DNA of 64,000 nt from Capsulimonas corticalis (GTDB lineage: Bacteria; Armatimonadota; Armatimonadia; Armatimonadales; Capsulimonadaceae). The stretch spans positions 3,844,001 through 3,908,000 of the forward strand of contig NZ_AP025739.1 of NCBI RefSeq assembly GCF_003574315.2, given 5' to 3'. The notes beneath the pieces were generated by a model that saw nothing but the letters and a program-made list of their open reading frames with translations, did no database searches and had not been told where the DNA came from. Below, in pieces: positions 46,386 to 54,133 of this stretch. The position numbers and the translations under genes were made by a program. The first letter of the stretch is position 1. Every line of letters starts with the position of its first letter.

Positions 46386-48377
46386 ATGCCTGACATCTCG
46401 AGAACGTTTCGGCGGCTCGCCGCCGCAGTGGCGGCGGGAGCGGCGGTCGCCATGCTGGCGCCGGCCGCCAAAGCCGACAACTACGCGTGTTTGTTTTATT
46501 TCCCGGGCTACGGAGACACACTGTATACGCCCAGCGATGAAATCTCGCCGGCCGGGGATTCGTGGATCATGCAGGGGCAGAACCCGGCGTATGGACCTCC
46601 CGGAACGCTCTCCTGGTGGGGCAAGCCGCTGTGGGCGGCGACGCACGGCGACGGGACGATCGTCAATAACTATCGGTTCTATTCCAATGGCGATCCGACG
46701 CAGACCAACAATGCCCTGCTTGACTATCACGCCGATCTGATCAGCCGCGCGGGCGTGGATTTCGTCGTGCTGGACTTCACGAACGGCGCTCAGGACTTTT
46801 TCGCCGGCCCCAGTTATGTGTCCGGGACAAAGGCGCTTCTCAACCGATGGCAGGCGCGTCTGGCGGCTGGACTGCCGACGCCGAAAGTTGTCTTTTTCGC
46901 CTACAATGAAGACACGCTCAACACGATTCAGAGCACGTTTTTCGCCAATTACAATCCGAATCTGTTCTTCAACTACCTTGGCAAAAAGCTTGTCCTGGTC
47001 GCCAAGCCCAATATGAGCCTGGGGCAGGGGGATCCCGGTCAGCCGGCGATCCCGACCAGCGGCGCGTTCGCCAACTATACCTGCCGCCATGCCTGGGCGC
47101 TCGACACCAGCGGCTCCTGCTGGCAGTTCAAGGAGGACGCCACGACGCCTCCGCCGGCGTTTATGTATAATGGAACGCCCGAGCAGATGTGCGTCCCGGT
47201 CTCCTGCGGCGGGACATCGGATGGAGTCAATCTGCTGCCAAACGCTCAGGGGCGGCAGGACGGCGCGTTCTTCAATAAGTATATGACGGCGGCGCAGCAG
47301 GTCAAGCCGACGTTTACGTTCCTGCATTCGTGGAATGAATGGAACGCTCGCAATGGCGGTACGCAGGCGAATCCGCAATTTATCGACCAGTGGCTCACGG
47401 AGTGGAGTTCGGACATTGAGCCGATGGCGGGCGGCCATGGCTATCAGTACTACGACCTGGCCGCGCAGCAAGTCGCGAGACTCAAGGGCAACTTCCCGGT
47501 GATTTCCGGACAATCGTATATGCTGCTCAATGAAAATAGCAACATGGCGCTGGACGTTCCCAATGGGACGAATGTCCACGGAACACAGCTTCAGCAATGG
47601 ACCCCCAACGGAGCCACCGCGCAGGCCTGGAAGTTTACGGATCTGGGCGACGGCTACTGGGAGCTCATCAATGTCGCCAGCGGATTGGCCCTCGACGATT
47701 ACGGCTGGGGAACGGCGAACGGCACAGTCGTGGATCAATGGGACGCCAGCGCGTCTCCAGTGACGAACGCCCAGCAATGGAGTCTGCGACCGGCGGGCGA
47801 CGGCTCCTGGAAGGTTGTCAACCGCAACAGCGGCCGGACGCTCGCCATTTCGGGTGCCTCCACATCGGCGGGCGCTAAGACGATCCTCTGGGACGACAAT
47901 GGCACGACCGACCACAACTGGTTCCTCATGCCCTACATCGCCGACGGCTCCTACAAGATCGTCGCGACGACTACGGGGAACGCGCTCGACGTCGCCAATC
48001 TCAACAATGGAGCGCTCGCGCAGCTTCACTCCTACGCGAGCGGCGCGAACCAAAAATGGAGCATCCACAACCTGGGCAACGGCAGCTTCTCGATTCGCAA
48101 CGCCAACGGACGCTCACTCGACTGCACCGGCTGCTCGTCCGCCAACGGTACGCAAACCGAGCTTTATGATTACTGGGGCGGTCCCTGCCAGCAATGGAAG
48201 ATCGTTCCCGTTGGCGGCGGCGTCTACCGGATTGTCACGGCTCAGGCCAAAGCCGATGGGACGTGCGACGTGCTCGACGGCGCGGGCTGCTCCGGTACCT
48301 CGGGGACGAACGTGCTGCTGTGGAGCTGGAACGGCGGCGGCTGCCAGCAGACTTGGTACATTCAGCCGGCGAACTAA
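46386..48377 (+). CDS. Paralogue of the 40027 protein: unassigned catalytic domain with ricin-B lectin modules
   Basis: 663 residues from ATG 46386 (AAGGAG 6 bp upstream). It matches the 40027 product along the whole length, including signal peptide, VDFVVLDFTNGAQDFF, FFAYNEDTLNTIQ, FLHSWNEWNA and both lectin modules. The two genes flank the GH43-like and SGNH genes, so the block probably arose by duplication. Divergence is concentrated in loops of the catalytic domain, for example around PEQMCVPVSCGG, which may reflect different substrate preference. It follows the SGNH gene by 30 bp and may be co-transcribed with it. Confidence 0.75.
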   Translation: MPDISRTFRRLAAAVAAGAAVAMLAPAAKADNYACLFYFPGYGDTLYTPSDEISPAGDSWIMQGQNPAYGPPGTLSWWGKPLWAATHGDGTIVNNYRFYSNGDPTQTNNALLDYHADLISRAGVDFVVLDFTNGAQDFFAGPSYVSGTKALLNRWQARLAAGLPTPKVVFFAYNEDTLNTIQSTFFANYNPNLFFNYLGKKLVLVAKPNMSLGQGDPGQPAIPTSGAFANYTCRHAWALDTSGSCWQFKEDATTPPPAFMYNGTPEQMCVPVSCGGTSDGVNLLPNAQGRQDGAFFNKYMTAAQQVKPTFTFLHSWNEWNARNGGTQANPQFIDQWLTEWSSDIEPMAGGHGYQYYDLAAQQVARLKGNFPVISGQSYMLLNENSNMALDVPNGTNVHGTQLQQWTPNGATAQAWKFTDLGDGYWELINVASGLALDDYGWGTANGTVVDQWDASASPVTNAQQWSLRPAGDGSWKVVNRNSGRTLAISGASTSAGAKTILWDDNGTTDHNWFLMPYIADGSYKIVATTTGNALDVANLNNGALAQLHSYASGANQKWSIHNLGNGSFSIRNANGRSLDCTGCSSANGTQTELYDYWGGPCQQWKIVPVGGGVYRIVTAQAKADGTCDVLDGAGCSGTSGTNVLLWSWNGGGCQQTWYIQPAN

Positions 48378-48422
48378 GCCTCGGCAATAGCCGATTGATT
48401 TTGGGATGACGCCTTCGACGCC

Positions 48423-48456
48423 AAAAAGGCCGGTGAATCAATTCACCGGCCTTTTT
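48423..48456. terminator. Terminator between the lectin-enzyme locus and the collagen-like lipoprotein gene
   Basis: AAAAAGGCCGGTGAA (48423-48437) pairs with TTCACCGGCCTTTTT (48442-48456). A and T tracts on either side make it a bidirectional rho-independent terminator for two convergent genes. Confidence 0.92.
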
Positions 48457-48485
48457 GACACGTCTCAGATCTCAGATCCGTAATA

Positions 48486-48767
48486 TTACTTCGGCGCCGC
48501 CGCTGGTCCTGGCGCTCCGGGAGCTCCCGGGGCTCCAGGCGCGCCCGATGCTCCGGGGGCTCCGGCTGGTCCAGGAGGTCCTGGCGACGCAGGGACGACG
48601 ACTGTCGTATCCTTCGGAGCAGGCGCGGGCGTCACGACGGTCGTTGTCGAAGGCGCGGGCTCAGCCGCCGGCTGATCCTGGTTGCATCCCGTAACTCCGA
48701 ATGTGACGGCGCTCAGCATCAGGGATGCCCCGATCAGTCGTATCGCGATTCCATTTCTCATGTGCAT
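48486..48767 (-). CDS. Small lipoprotein with collagen-like tail
   Basis: 93 residues (ATG 48767, or 48761 for the second Met). The leader ends in a lipobox, FGVTGC, giving a lipid-anchored Cys near residue 28. A Pro/Thr/Val linker follows, then about nine uninterrupted Gly-x-y triplets (GPPGPAGAPGASGAPGAPG) to the end. Gly-x-y repeats can form collagen triple helices, although nine triplets without Hyp is short. Function unknown; a surface spacer or repeat-unstable protein is possible. Confidence 0.7.
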   Translation of the reverse strand: MHMRNGIAIRLIGASLMLSAVTFGVTGCNQDQPAAEPAPSTTTVVTPAPAPKDTTVVVPASPGPPGPAGAPGASGAPGAPGAPGAPGPAAAPK

Positions 48768-49009
48768 GCACTCCTTAAGAATAAGAATCTTTCACGTAAA
48801 GAGAAATGTTCCCTCCAGTGATTCTTAATGACTGCATATACCCCGGATCTTCGCTGCGATAAACGCGCGCCGATGGGACTTCTTTCGCGACGTTCGAGGC
48901 GGTCAACCTCGCAGGATTCTCATCTGCGCGAGACGAACCTTTCTCCCGTCGCGCACTGCGGAAATCGTCCCGCCGCAACGACTTTTTATCCATGCAGGAG
49001 ATATCGCTT

Positions 49010-49501
49010 ATGTCGCCGCTCGACCATTACCGTCAGATGTACGAATACGAAAAAGAGTGCGACCAAAAGATGCTCGCCATGATCGAATCGGTCCCGAACG
49101 TCCATCGCGGCGACGCCCGGTTCCAGCAAGCCGTCACGCTCGCCGGGCACCTGGCGGCCTGCCGTGAGAACTGGCTCGACTACATGGACCGTGACGGCCT
49201 TCAGCAGGCGCCCTGGTGGGACAGCGCCTGTGATCTCGCCACATTGCCCTCGCGCTACGCGGCTCTTCAGGCCGGATGGACCGACTATCTCGCGCGCCTT
49301 GACGACGATCGCCTCGCCTCAGACTTCCAGTTTCCCATTGATGGAGGCGTGTTCTATCGATTGAAAACCGAAATACAGGTCGTCCAACTGATCGGGCACG
49401 CCAGCTATCATCGTGGGCAGATCGCTTTGCTGGTCGACCAATTGGGAGGAGAAACAGTCGATACCGACTACGCTGACTGGGCTGTGTCCGCTTCTGCTTA
49501 A
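49010..49501 (+). CDS. DinB-family protein
   Basis: 163 residues from ATG 49010, chosen because AGGAG lies 9 bp upstream; ATG 48992 has none. It has the DinB/YfiT four-helix-bundle pattern with the metal-ligand His residues in [16 protein letters not shown] and [15 protein letters not shown]. Family members include thiol-dependent transferases and many unassigned proteins. The gene overlaps the stop codon of the convergent prepilin gene by 4 bp. Confidence 0.88.
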   Translation: MSPLDHYRQMYEYEKECDQKMLAMIESVPNVHRGDARFQQAVTLAGHLAACRENWLDYMDRDGLQQAPWWDSACDLATLPSRYAALQAGWTDYLARLDDDRLASDFQFPIDGGVFYRLKTEIQVVQLIGHASYHRGQIALLVDQLGGETVDTDYADWAVSASA

Positions 49502-50370
49502 ATCGGACAGAATGTGGCCGCCCAGCGCTGTGAGGATTCCGTTCCTGCGGGGGATGCTCCGGTGCGCAGGTCCTGGTCGTCGGTGGACTGCGTGATTACG
49601 GTTGGGTCAGGGTTATTGGGGCCAAAGTAGACCCCGGACGAGACTTGGGATCCTAGCATCCATTTGACATGCCCGTCCGCCAGCAGAAAATTCGATCCCT
49701 CGCCATGCCTCGGCTTATCTTCGAACACGAGTGGCTGCGGCTTGCGCCCTCCGAGGGGACCGGTGGCGTACGACGCTCCATTGCGGCCGGACAGCCCGCT
49801 CGCCCAAGTGATGATTTCCAGCCCCTCGCCGCACGCCGAATAATAGCTGATGCTGCCGCCCGTTTCCTCCGCGTTTGTCACATTCGCCACGGAATCGAAC
49901 CAGCCGTCGGAGCGTTTGCCGATTTCGAACATCATGACTGTCTTCGCGGGCGCGTTCAGCGAGGGAGTAAATCCGTCGATGCCGTACTGGTAGGAAAGCA
50001 AGTTGGTGTTGAAATCATAGGACATCGGATAGAGGGTGTCTGGCCCCATGGGCAGACTCTGGGTGGTGTCGTTCGGGCATTGATAGATATTGGTGGATTT
50101 CACGTACGGGTAGAGCTTGCCTGCCCATCCCGCGCACCAATTGACGTTGACCGTGGACCAGATCGGGTGCGGCATCCGTTCGTCGTTGTCATTGACATAC
50201 TGCTGAACGGCAAGCCCCAGCTGGCGGATATTGCTCGCGCAGGATGTCTGCCGCGCTTTCTCGCGTGCTTTCGCGAACACAGGAAACAAGATTGCAGCGA
50301 TAATCGCCACCACGGCGATGACGACCAGCAGCTCGATCAGGGTAAATCCAAATCTCTTCGTATTGTTCAT
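49498..50370 (-). CDS. DUF1559 prepilin-like protein
   Basis: 290 residues from ATG 50370, which has AAAGGA 9 bp upstream; the ATG 9 bp earlier abuts the site and is less likely. The leader MNNTKRFG precedes [41 protein letters not shown] and [19 protein letters not shown] are the domain landmarks. Unlike the other four, it is not next to a glycosidase gene; its neighbours are two DinB genes. Confidence 0.92.
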   Translation of the reverse strand: MNNTKRFGFTLIELLVVIAVVAIIAAILFPVFAKAREKARQTSCASNIRQLGLAVQQYVNDNDERMPHPIWSTVNVNWCAGWAGKLYPYVKSTNIYQCPNDTTQSLPMGPDTLYPMSYDFNTNLLSYQYGIDGFTPSLNAPAKTVMMFEIGKRSDGWFDSVANVTNAEETGGSISYYSACGEGLEIITWASGLSGRNGASYATGPLGGRKPQPLVFEDKPRHGEGSNFLLADGHVKWMLGSQVSSGVYFGPNNPDPTVITQSTDDQDLRTGASPAGTESSQRWAATFCPI

Positions 50371-50627
50371 CGGCTGCATTCCTTTGCATTGGATCACTTC
50401 AAAGATGTTCCATTCCGGCATCCCGATCCCCTGCGCGATCTGCACAACAGGGTGTGACTGATTCAACGCAGCAGCGGCCGTATCATTTCTTGGACGATCT
50501 GTCGAATTCCGGTCCGGCCGTTCGACGATATCGTGAAGGCCGGGCGACCAGCCTGAGTTGCCGGCCGACCAGATCCAGAGCAGGATGCCTGCGCAATTAC
50601 TACAAGTTCACGAGAGGACTGAAAAGA

Positions 50628-51104
50628 ATGGTAGACTATATCGCGATATGCAAGGACCGCACGACAAGCGCCATGGACAGTTTTTTCCATGTGCTGAGCT
50701 TCGTTCCTGCGGACAAGCTGACCTGGAAACCGGCGCCGACCGCCAAATCCGCACTGGAGATCGTGGCGCACTGCGCCGGCCACAGCGGCGCCTTCGCCTC
50801 CGTGATCCGCGCCGGAAAGTTCCCGGCCACCGTCGAGGAATTCATCGGTCCGATCCAAGCGGCGACCCAGAGCATCACGACATTAGAACAGGCGGAGACG
50901 ATGCTGCGCAAGGGCATCGCGGACACAATCGCGGCCCTCGATACCGTCCAGCCGGAGCAAGTCGGCAGCACGATGGAAGTGCCCGTTTTGGGTGATACCC
51001 CGTTCAATTTCTTATTGGCGCTCCCTGCGCGCCACCTTGAAAGCCACGAGGCGCAGATCGACTATCTCCAAACGTGTTGGGGCGACCTGGAAGTTCATTT
51101 CTAG
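50628..51104 (+). CDS. Second DinB-family protein
   Basis: 158 residues from ATG 50628 (GAGAGGA 9 bp upstream); the open frame upstream lacks a ribosome-binding site. The DinB_2 pattern is SFVPADKLTWKPAPTAKSALEI with VAHCAGHSGAF, and ARHLESHEAQIDYLQ near the C-terminus, giving three His ligands. It is divergent from the prepilin gene. Its relationship to the DinB gene at 49010 is distant. Metal-dependent enzyme of unknown substrate. Confidence 0.85.
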   Translation: MVDYIAICKDRTTSAMDSFFHVLSFVPADKLTWKPAPTAKSALEIVAHCAGHSGAFASVIRAGKFPATVEEFIGPIQAATQSITTLEQAETMLRKGIADTIAALDTVQPEQVGSTMEVPVLGDTPFNFLLALPARHLESHEAQIDYLQTCWGDLEVHF

Positions 51105-51156
51105 CATCGCGCAGGGTATCTTATCATCCCTCTCACACGAACGGACCTCAGCCAAT

Positions 51157-51627
51157 ATGGCGACACTCTTCACCGCCCAATGTGACCGATGCGACTTCAA
51201 CCAAACCATCGCCGCCCGCACAAACTACGCTTATCGACTGCCGGAGCCGCCCGACGTGTTCCTATGGACGCAATTCGTCTGGTGCGGCGAATGCCGCAAG
51301 ATTGTCCAAGCGGAAAAGCTGCTCACCGAAGAGGAGATTGACGCATGGCTCGCCGGACAATGGAATCGCCGGATTCGTCTCGACGGCGAGCGCTACCGGC
51401 AGATTATTGTGGGGAGGCAATCGCCGGCGCGATGTCTGACGTGTGGCAGTGTAGATATCGTTGCGGCGAAGAGCGGCGAGCATGTGGCTACGGTTTTGCA
51501 TGGAGATTGTGGAGGAGTGGTCTCCCTCAATCGTAGCGGAAGTGCTCGTATTGAGGGAGGGATCGATGTCTATTCTGCCGAGGGCGAGTTTATTGTTGGG
51601 GTGCTTAAGCAGTATTGCTATCCCTAG
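51157..51627 (+). CDS. Unknown protein with zinc-ribbon-like cysteine pairs
   Basis: 156 residues from ATG 51157, 52 bp after the DinB gene. Three CxxC pairs (CDRC near residue 9, CGEC near 43, CLTC near 93) and a later HGDC suggest metal binding. The remainder is a mixture of beta-strands with no motif that I recognise. Probable cytoplasmic protein of unknown function; similar proteins occur as single-domain hypotheticals in soil bacteria (inference). Confidence 0.6.
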   Translation: MATLFTAQCDRCDFNQTIAARTNYAYRLPEPPDVFLWTQFVWCGECRKIVQAEKLLTEEEIDAWLAGQWNRRIRLDGERYRQIIVGRQSPARCLTCGSVDIVAAKSGEHVATVLHGDCGGVVSLNRSGSARIEGGIDVYSAEGEFIVGVLKQYCYP

Positions 51628-51771
51628 AGGCTATGACAGAGCTTGAAGAGGCAACGATTTGTTGACACAAGTAGACGAGATTATGTTGAAACATGTAAAA
51701 AAATAATAACTAAGTGGTTCATCTCGTAACTGATGGGGTAGGAAATCTCTAGCCATTGCTGGAGGTGCCCC

Positions 51772-52341
51772 ATGTACCTAAAACTGCGTGACCTTACCGC
51801 CGAAGAACGAACGACACTGGATCGGATCGCTCGCTCGCGCACCGAAGCCGTTCGCTTAGTGGAACGCGCCAAAATGATCTTGGCGATAAATGAGGGTCAG
51901 AGTGGTCCCGAAATCGCACGGCAATTCGGCTGTGACGCCGATAAAGTCTATCGCTGGGTCCATCGGTTTTACGATCAAGGACTGGATGGGCTGCAGGACA
52001 AGCGGCGCAGTGGGCGGCCACGCATTTACACGCCTGATCAGTATGCCGAAGTCATTGGAACTGCTCTGACCAGTCCACAAGAGTTACATCTGCCCTTTGC
52101 CAGTTGGACGTTAGACCGCTTGGCGGCCTATCTCAAAGAGCAAAAGAACATTGCGATGGGGCGTAACCGTATCGATCAGATTTTGATTGCCGAAGGACTG
52201 CTTTTGATTGCCGAAGGACTGCGCTGGCAAACTCAGGAAAGCTGGTTTAGTGTCAAGACCGATCCCGATTTTAAGGCAAAAAGGGGGCGCTCGAAGCACT
52301 CTACCAGCAAGTCCCTGAAGATGCCGTTGTCGTCTGTTTAG
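51772..52341 (+). CDS. IS630 transposase, N-terminal frame
   Basis: 189 residues. It carries the helix-turn-helix DNA-binding part (GQSGPEIARQFGCDADKVYRWVHRFYDQGLDGL) and the linker. A 21-bp perfect tandem duplication (52181-52201 and 52202-52222) adds seven residues, LLIAEGL repeated. The frame is lost at A5G5 (52278-52287), where a -1 shift continues into the catalytic frame. The tail after that point (KRGRSKHSTSKS) is not transposase-like. Confidence 0.88.
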   Translation: MYLKLRDLTAEERTTLDRIARSRTEAVRLVERAKMILAINEGQSGPEIARQFGCDADKVYRWVHRFYDQGLDGLQDKRRSGRPRIYTPDQYAEVIGTALTSPQELHLPFASWTLDRLAAYLKEQKNIAMGRNRIDQILIAEGLLLIAEGLRWQTQESWFSVKTDPDFKAKRGRSKHSTSKSLKMPLSSV

Positions 52342-52346
52342 ACGAG

Positions 52347-52922
52347 ATGGGTCCCGAAGCCGCCAAAACTTATCCTGGCAAACAACTGGTTCGAACGCCA
52401 CAGGTCGGCGACGCGGCCATTCGCGCCAAATACGAAGCTGATTATGGCCGTCGCGGGAAGGGCTACTTCTTTGGAGCCTTCATCCCTGCCACAGGCCAGG
52501 CGTTCACCGCACCCTACGAACGGCGTACAGGCGAGAACTGGGTCTGTTTTCTCGAACAGGTTGATCAATGGGAGCCTTGCCAGGGCAAGCGCGTCCTCGC
52601 CATTACGGACAATCTTGGTTCGCATTTGGGCACGGATGCCCAGCTCTTTTCTGCGGAACACGCGCACTGGGAATTTGTTTTCACGCCAAAATACGCGCCG
52701 TACCTGAACCTGATCGAGCCCTGGTGGAAAATCCTGCGCTCGCTGGCGCTCAAAGGACGCCGCTTCGAAACCTTTGAGCAAATATGCACAGCGGTCGAAG
52801 CGGCGACCGATTACTGGAACCATCATCGACACCCATTTCAGTGGGGACATCGACGGCGGCATTTACATCACAGGCAGCCAGGCATAGCGCAAACACCGAC
52901 TGCCGTAGCAATTACGAGATGA
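52347..52922 (+). CDS. IS630 transposase, DDE catalytic frame
   Basis: 191 residues from the first ATG, but the homologous frame begins upstream at about 52281. The first catalytic Asp (VVVCLDEMGP) lies mostly before this ATG, so a functional enzyme requires the -1 frameshift from the upstream frame. ITDNLGSH and PYLNLIEPWWK supply the second Asp and the Glu. If the A5G5 run is a programmed slippage site, the element may be active; if it is an indel, the element is dead. Confidence 0.85.
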   Translation: MGPEAAKTYPGKQLVRTPQVGDAAIRAKYEADYGRRGKGYFFGAFIPATGQAFTAPYERRTGENWVCFLEQVDQWEPCQGKRVLAITDNLGSHLGTDAQLFSAEHAHWEFVFTPKYAPYLNLIEPWWKILRSLALKGRRFETFEQICTAVEAATDYWNHHRHPFQWGHRRRHLHHRQPGIAQTPTAVAITR

Positions 52923-52982
52923 ACCACTTAGTAAACAGGTATAATTGGATTTGCGGTTATGAAGTATATAAGGGGAAATAAG

Positions 52983-53777
52983 ATGCAATCTGATGAGAAA
53001 CCTGTTAGGTTTTTTGCACGTCACTTTGTTCGCCTCTGTGGTATGGCGGTAACTCATGATATCGATGGAAATGAAACAAAACAATACCTAAATTACTCTG
53101 CCTTCATAATATCTTACGAGGGCCACTGGACATTGGTAACTGCTGGGCATATAATTGAGGATATCGAAAAGCTATATGCCGCAGGCGGTCGATTCGCCGA
53201 TGTGGCGCTTGACGACTCTGCGGCTGCTGATGCTACATGTGTATATCCATTACCATTTGATTATCAAAGTGCTCCTAAGATGCACATATTCGATGAAGAA
53301 AATGGTATAGACATTGGCTTGATTGCGCTAAGTAATTTCTATTGCCAAGGATTAATAAAAAATAATATCGAGCCTCTTTCGGAACAAAGTTGGCAAATAG
53401 ACACTCCAGCAGAATTTGATGCATATTGGTTGTTCGGACTTCCTGCTGAAAGAGTTATAGATCAAGGGAATGGGGGCAAGGTTGGCTATGTTATGCTCCA
53501 TCTCAATCTAGTAGAAGATATTCCTGTCGATATGCGAAAACCTTTCCCAAGATTTTATGCTCAGATTACAGATAAAGGCAGCCTGAAGAGCATAGAAGGA
53601 ATGAGTGGCGGGCCAATTTTCGGTATTAAGGCACAAGCCGATGATAGGCAGTTTTATTGGCTAGTCGCAGTTCAAAGTGGATGGAGATCAGATATTGGTC
53701 TCGTCACGGCATGTCCCATAAATGCATTTTTCGAGTGCATACGATCTGAGATGGCAGCCAAAGGATTAATCTATTAA
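52983..53777 (+). CDS. Trypsin-like serine protease domain protein
   Basis: 264 residues from ATG 52983, chosen for AAGGGG 7 bp upstream. The chymotrypsin-fold triad is visible: His56 in LVTAGHIIED, Asp110 in NGIDIGLIAL, Ser208 in EGMSGGPIFG. No signal peptide or membrane helix is present, so it is a cytoplasmic protease, unusual for this fold outside HtrA-like quality control and conflict systems. No PDZ domain is present. The gene is AT-rich compared with its surroundings and lies immediately after the IS630 element. It is convergent with the nucleoside-phosphorylase-fold gene, so the two could form one functional unit (inference). Confidence 0.85.
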   Translation: MQSDEKPVRFFARHFVRLCGMAVTHDIDGNETKQYLNYSAFIISYEGHWTLVTAGHIIEDIEKLYAAGGRFADVALDDSAAADATCVYPLPFDYQSAPKMHIFDEENGIDIGLIALSNFYCQGLIKNNIEPLSEQSWQIDTPAEFDAYWLFGLPAERVIDQGNGGKVGYVMLHLNLVEDIPVDMRKPFPRFYAQITDKGSLKSIEGMSGGPIFGIKAQADDRQFYWLVAVQSGWRSDIGLVTACPINAFFECIRSEMAAKGLIY

Positions 53778-53881
53778 GTGTTTTGTCAAAGTTGTTGTGA
53801 TATCGAACTCTATGTACTTTTCGATTTTGGACGAACTCATAAAATGGCACTTGAGTTATCATTATAAATAGGGCTCTCAAC

Positions 53882-53916
53882 AAAAAAGCCCTCAGTAAAA
53901 ATATTTCACTGAGGGC
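53882..53916 (-). terminator. Terminator, mainly for minus-strand transcription
   Basis: GCCCTCAGT (53888-53896) pairs with ACTGAGGGC (53908-53916); on the minus strand the stem is followed by six Ts. It is the likely end of the phosphorylase-fold transcript, about 220 bp beyond its stop. Confidence 0.75.
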
Positions 53917-53963
53917 ATCGAAGGCCGTCGATCTGCATAGACCGGCGCCCTAGTGTTTCTTAT

Positions 53964-54122
53964 GTGGGAATCCAAGCGTCAGCTATCTACACATTCGCGC
54001 CAGTCAATCGCGCCACCTACGGCACAGCACTTTTCGTTCCCACCGGCGGGCAGCTTCGCAAACATACTCCGCGCCTGGCACAGCAAACCAGAAACAAGCA
54101 AGCAGAACTCACGCTTGAGTGA
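53964..54122 (+). pseudogene. Short GC-rich coding remnant
   Basis: An open frame with host-like codon use (GTG 53964 to TGA 54122) reads GIQASAIYTFAPVNRATYG and then ALFVPTGGQLRKH. The frame is open back to 53913 but has no ATG. It lies between two AT-rich genes, ends 11 bp before the phosphorylase-fold gene, and looks like the tail of an older gene broken by insertion of the accessory segment. I do not recognise the family. Confidence 0.35.
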
Positions 54123-54133
54123 TGTTTGCAATT

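Larger units (their letters stand above)
51711..52930 (+). mobile_element. IS630-family insertion sequence
   Basis: The ends are 19-bp inverted repeats (51711-51729 and 52912-52930) with the sequence TAAGTGGTTCATCTCGTAA, including the TA dinucleotide that IS630 elements duplicate on insertion. The element between the TA pairs is 1216 bp. It encodes a transposase in two overlapping frames. It marks the left edge of the AT-rich accessory segment. Confidence 0.93.
53778..54133. other. Region between the protease and the phosphorylase-fold gene
   Basis: 356 bp. The first 100 bp are AT-rich and empty. A terminator lies at 53882-53916 and a GC-richer coding remnant at about 53964-54122. Confidence 0.5.

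Noticed and set aside
46341-48068. 575-codon minus-strand frame overlapping the 46386 gene
   Set aside because: It is antisense to a gene with a paralogue conserved at protein level; a similar antisense frame occurs at the paralogue, which is what a composition shadow would do.
48775-48993. Possible 72-residue minus-strand protein
   Set aside because: No ribosome-binding site, no motif, low-complexity charged sequence in the promoter region of the DinB gene.
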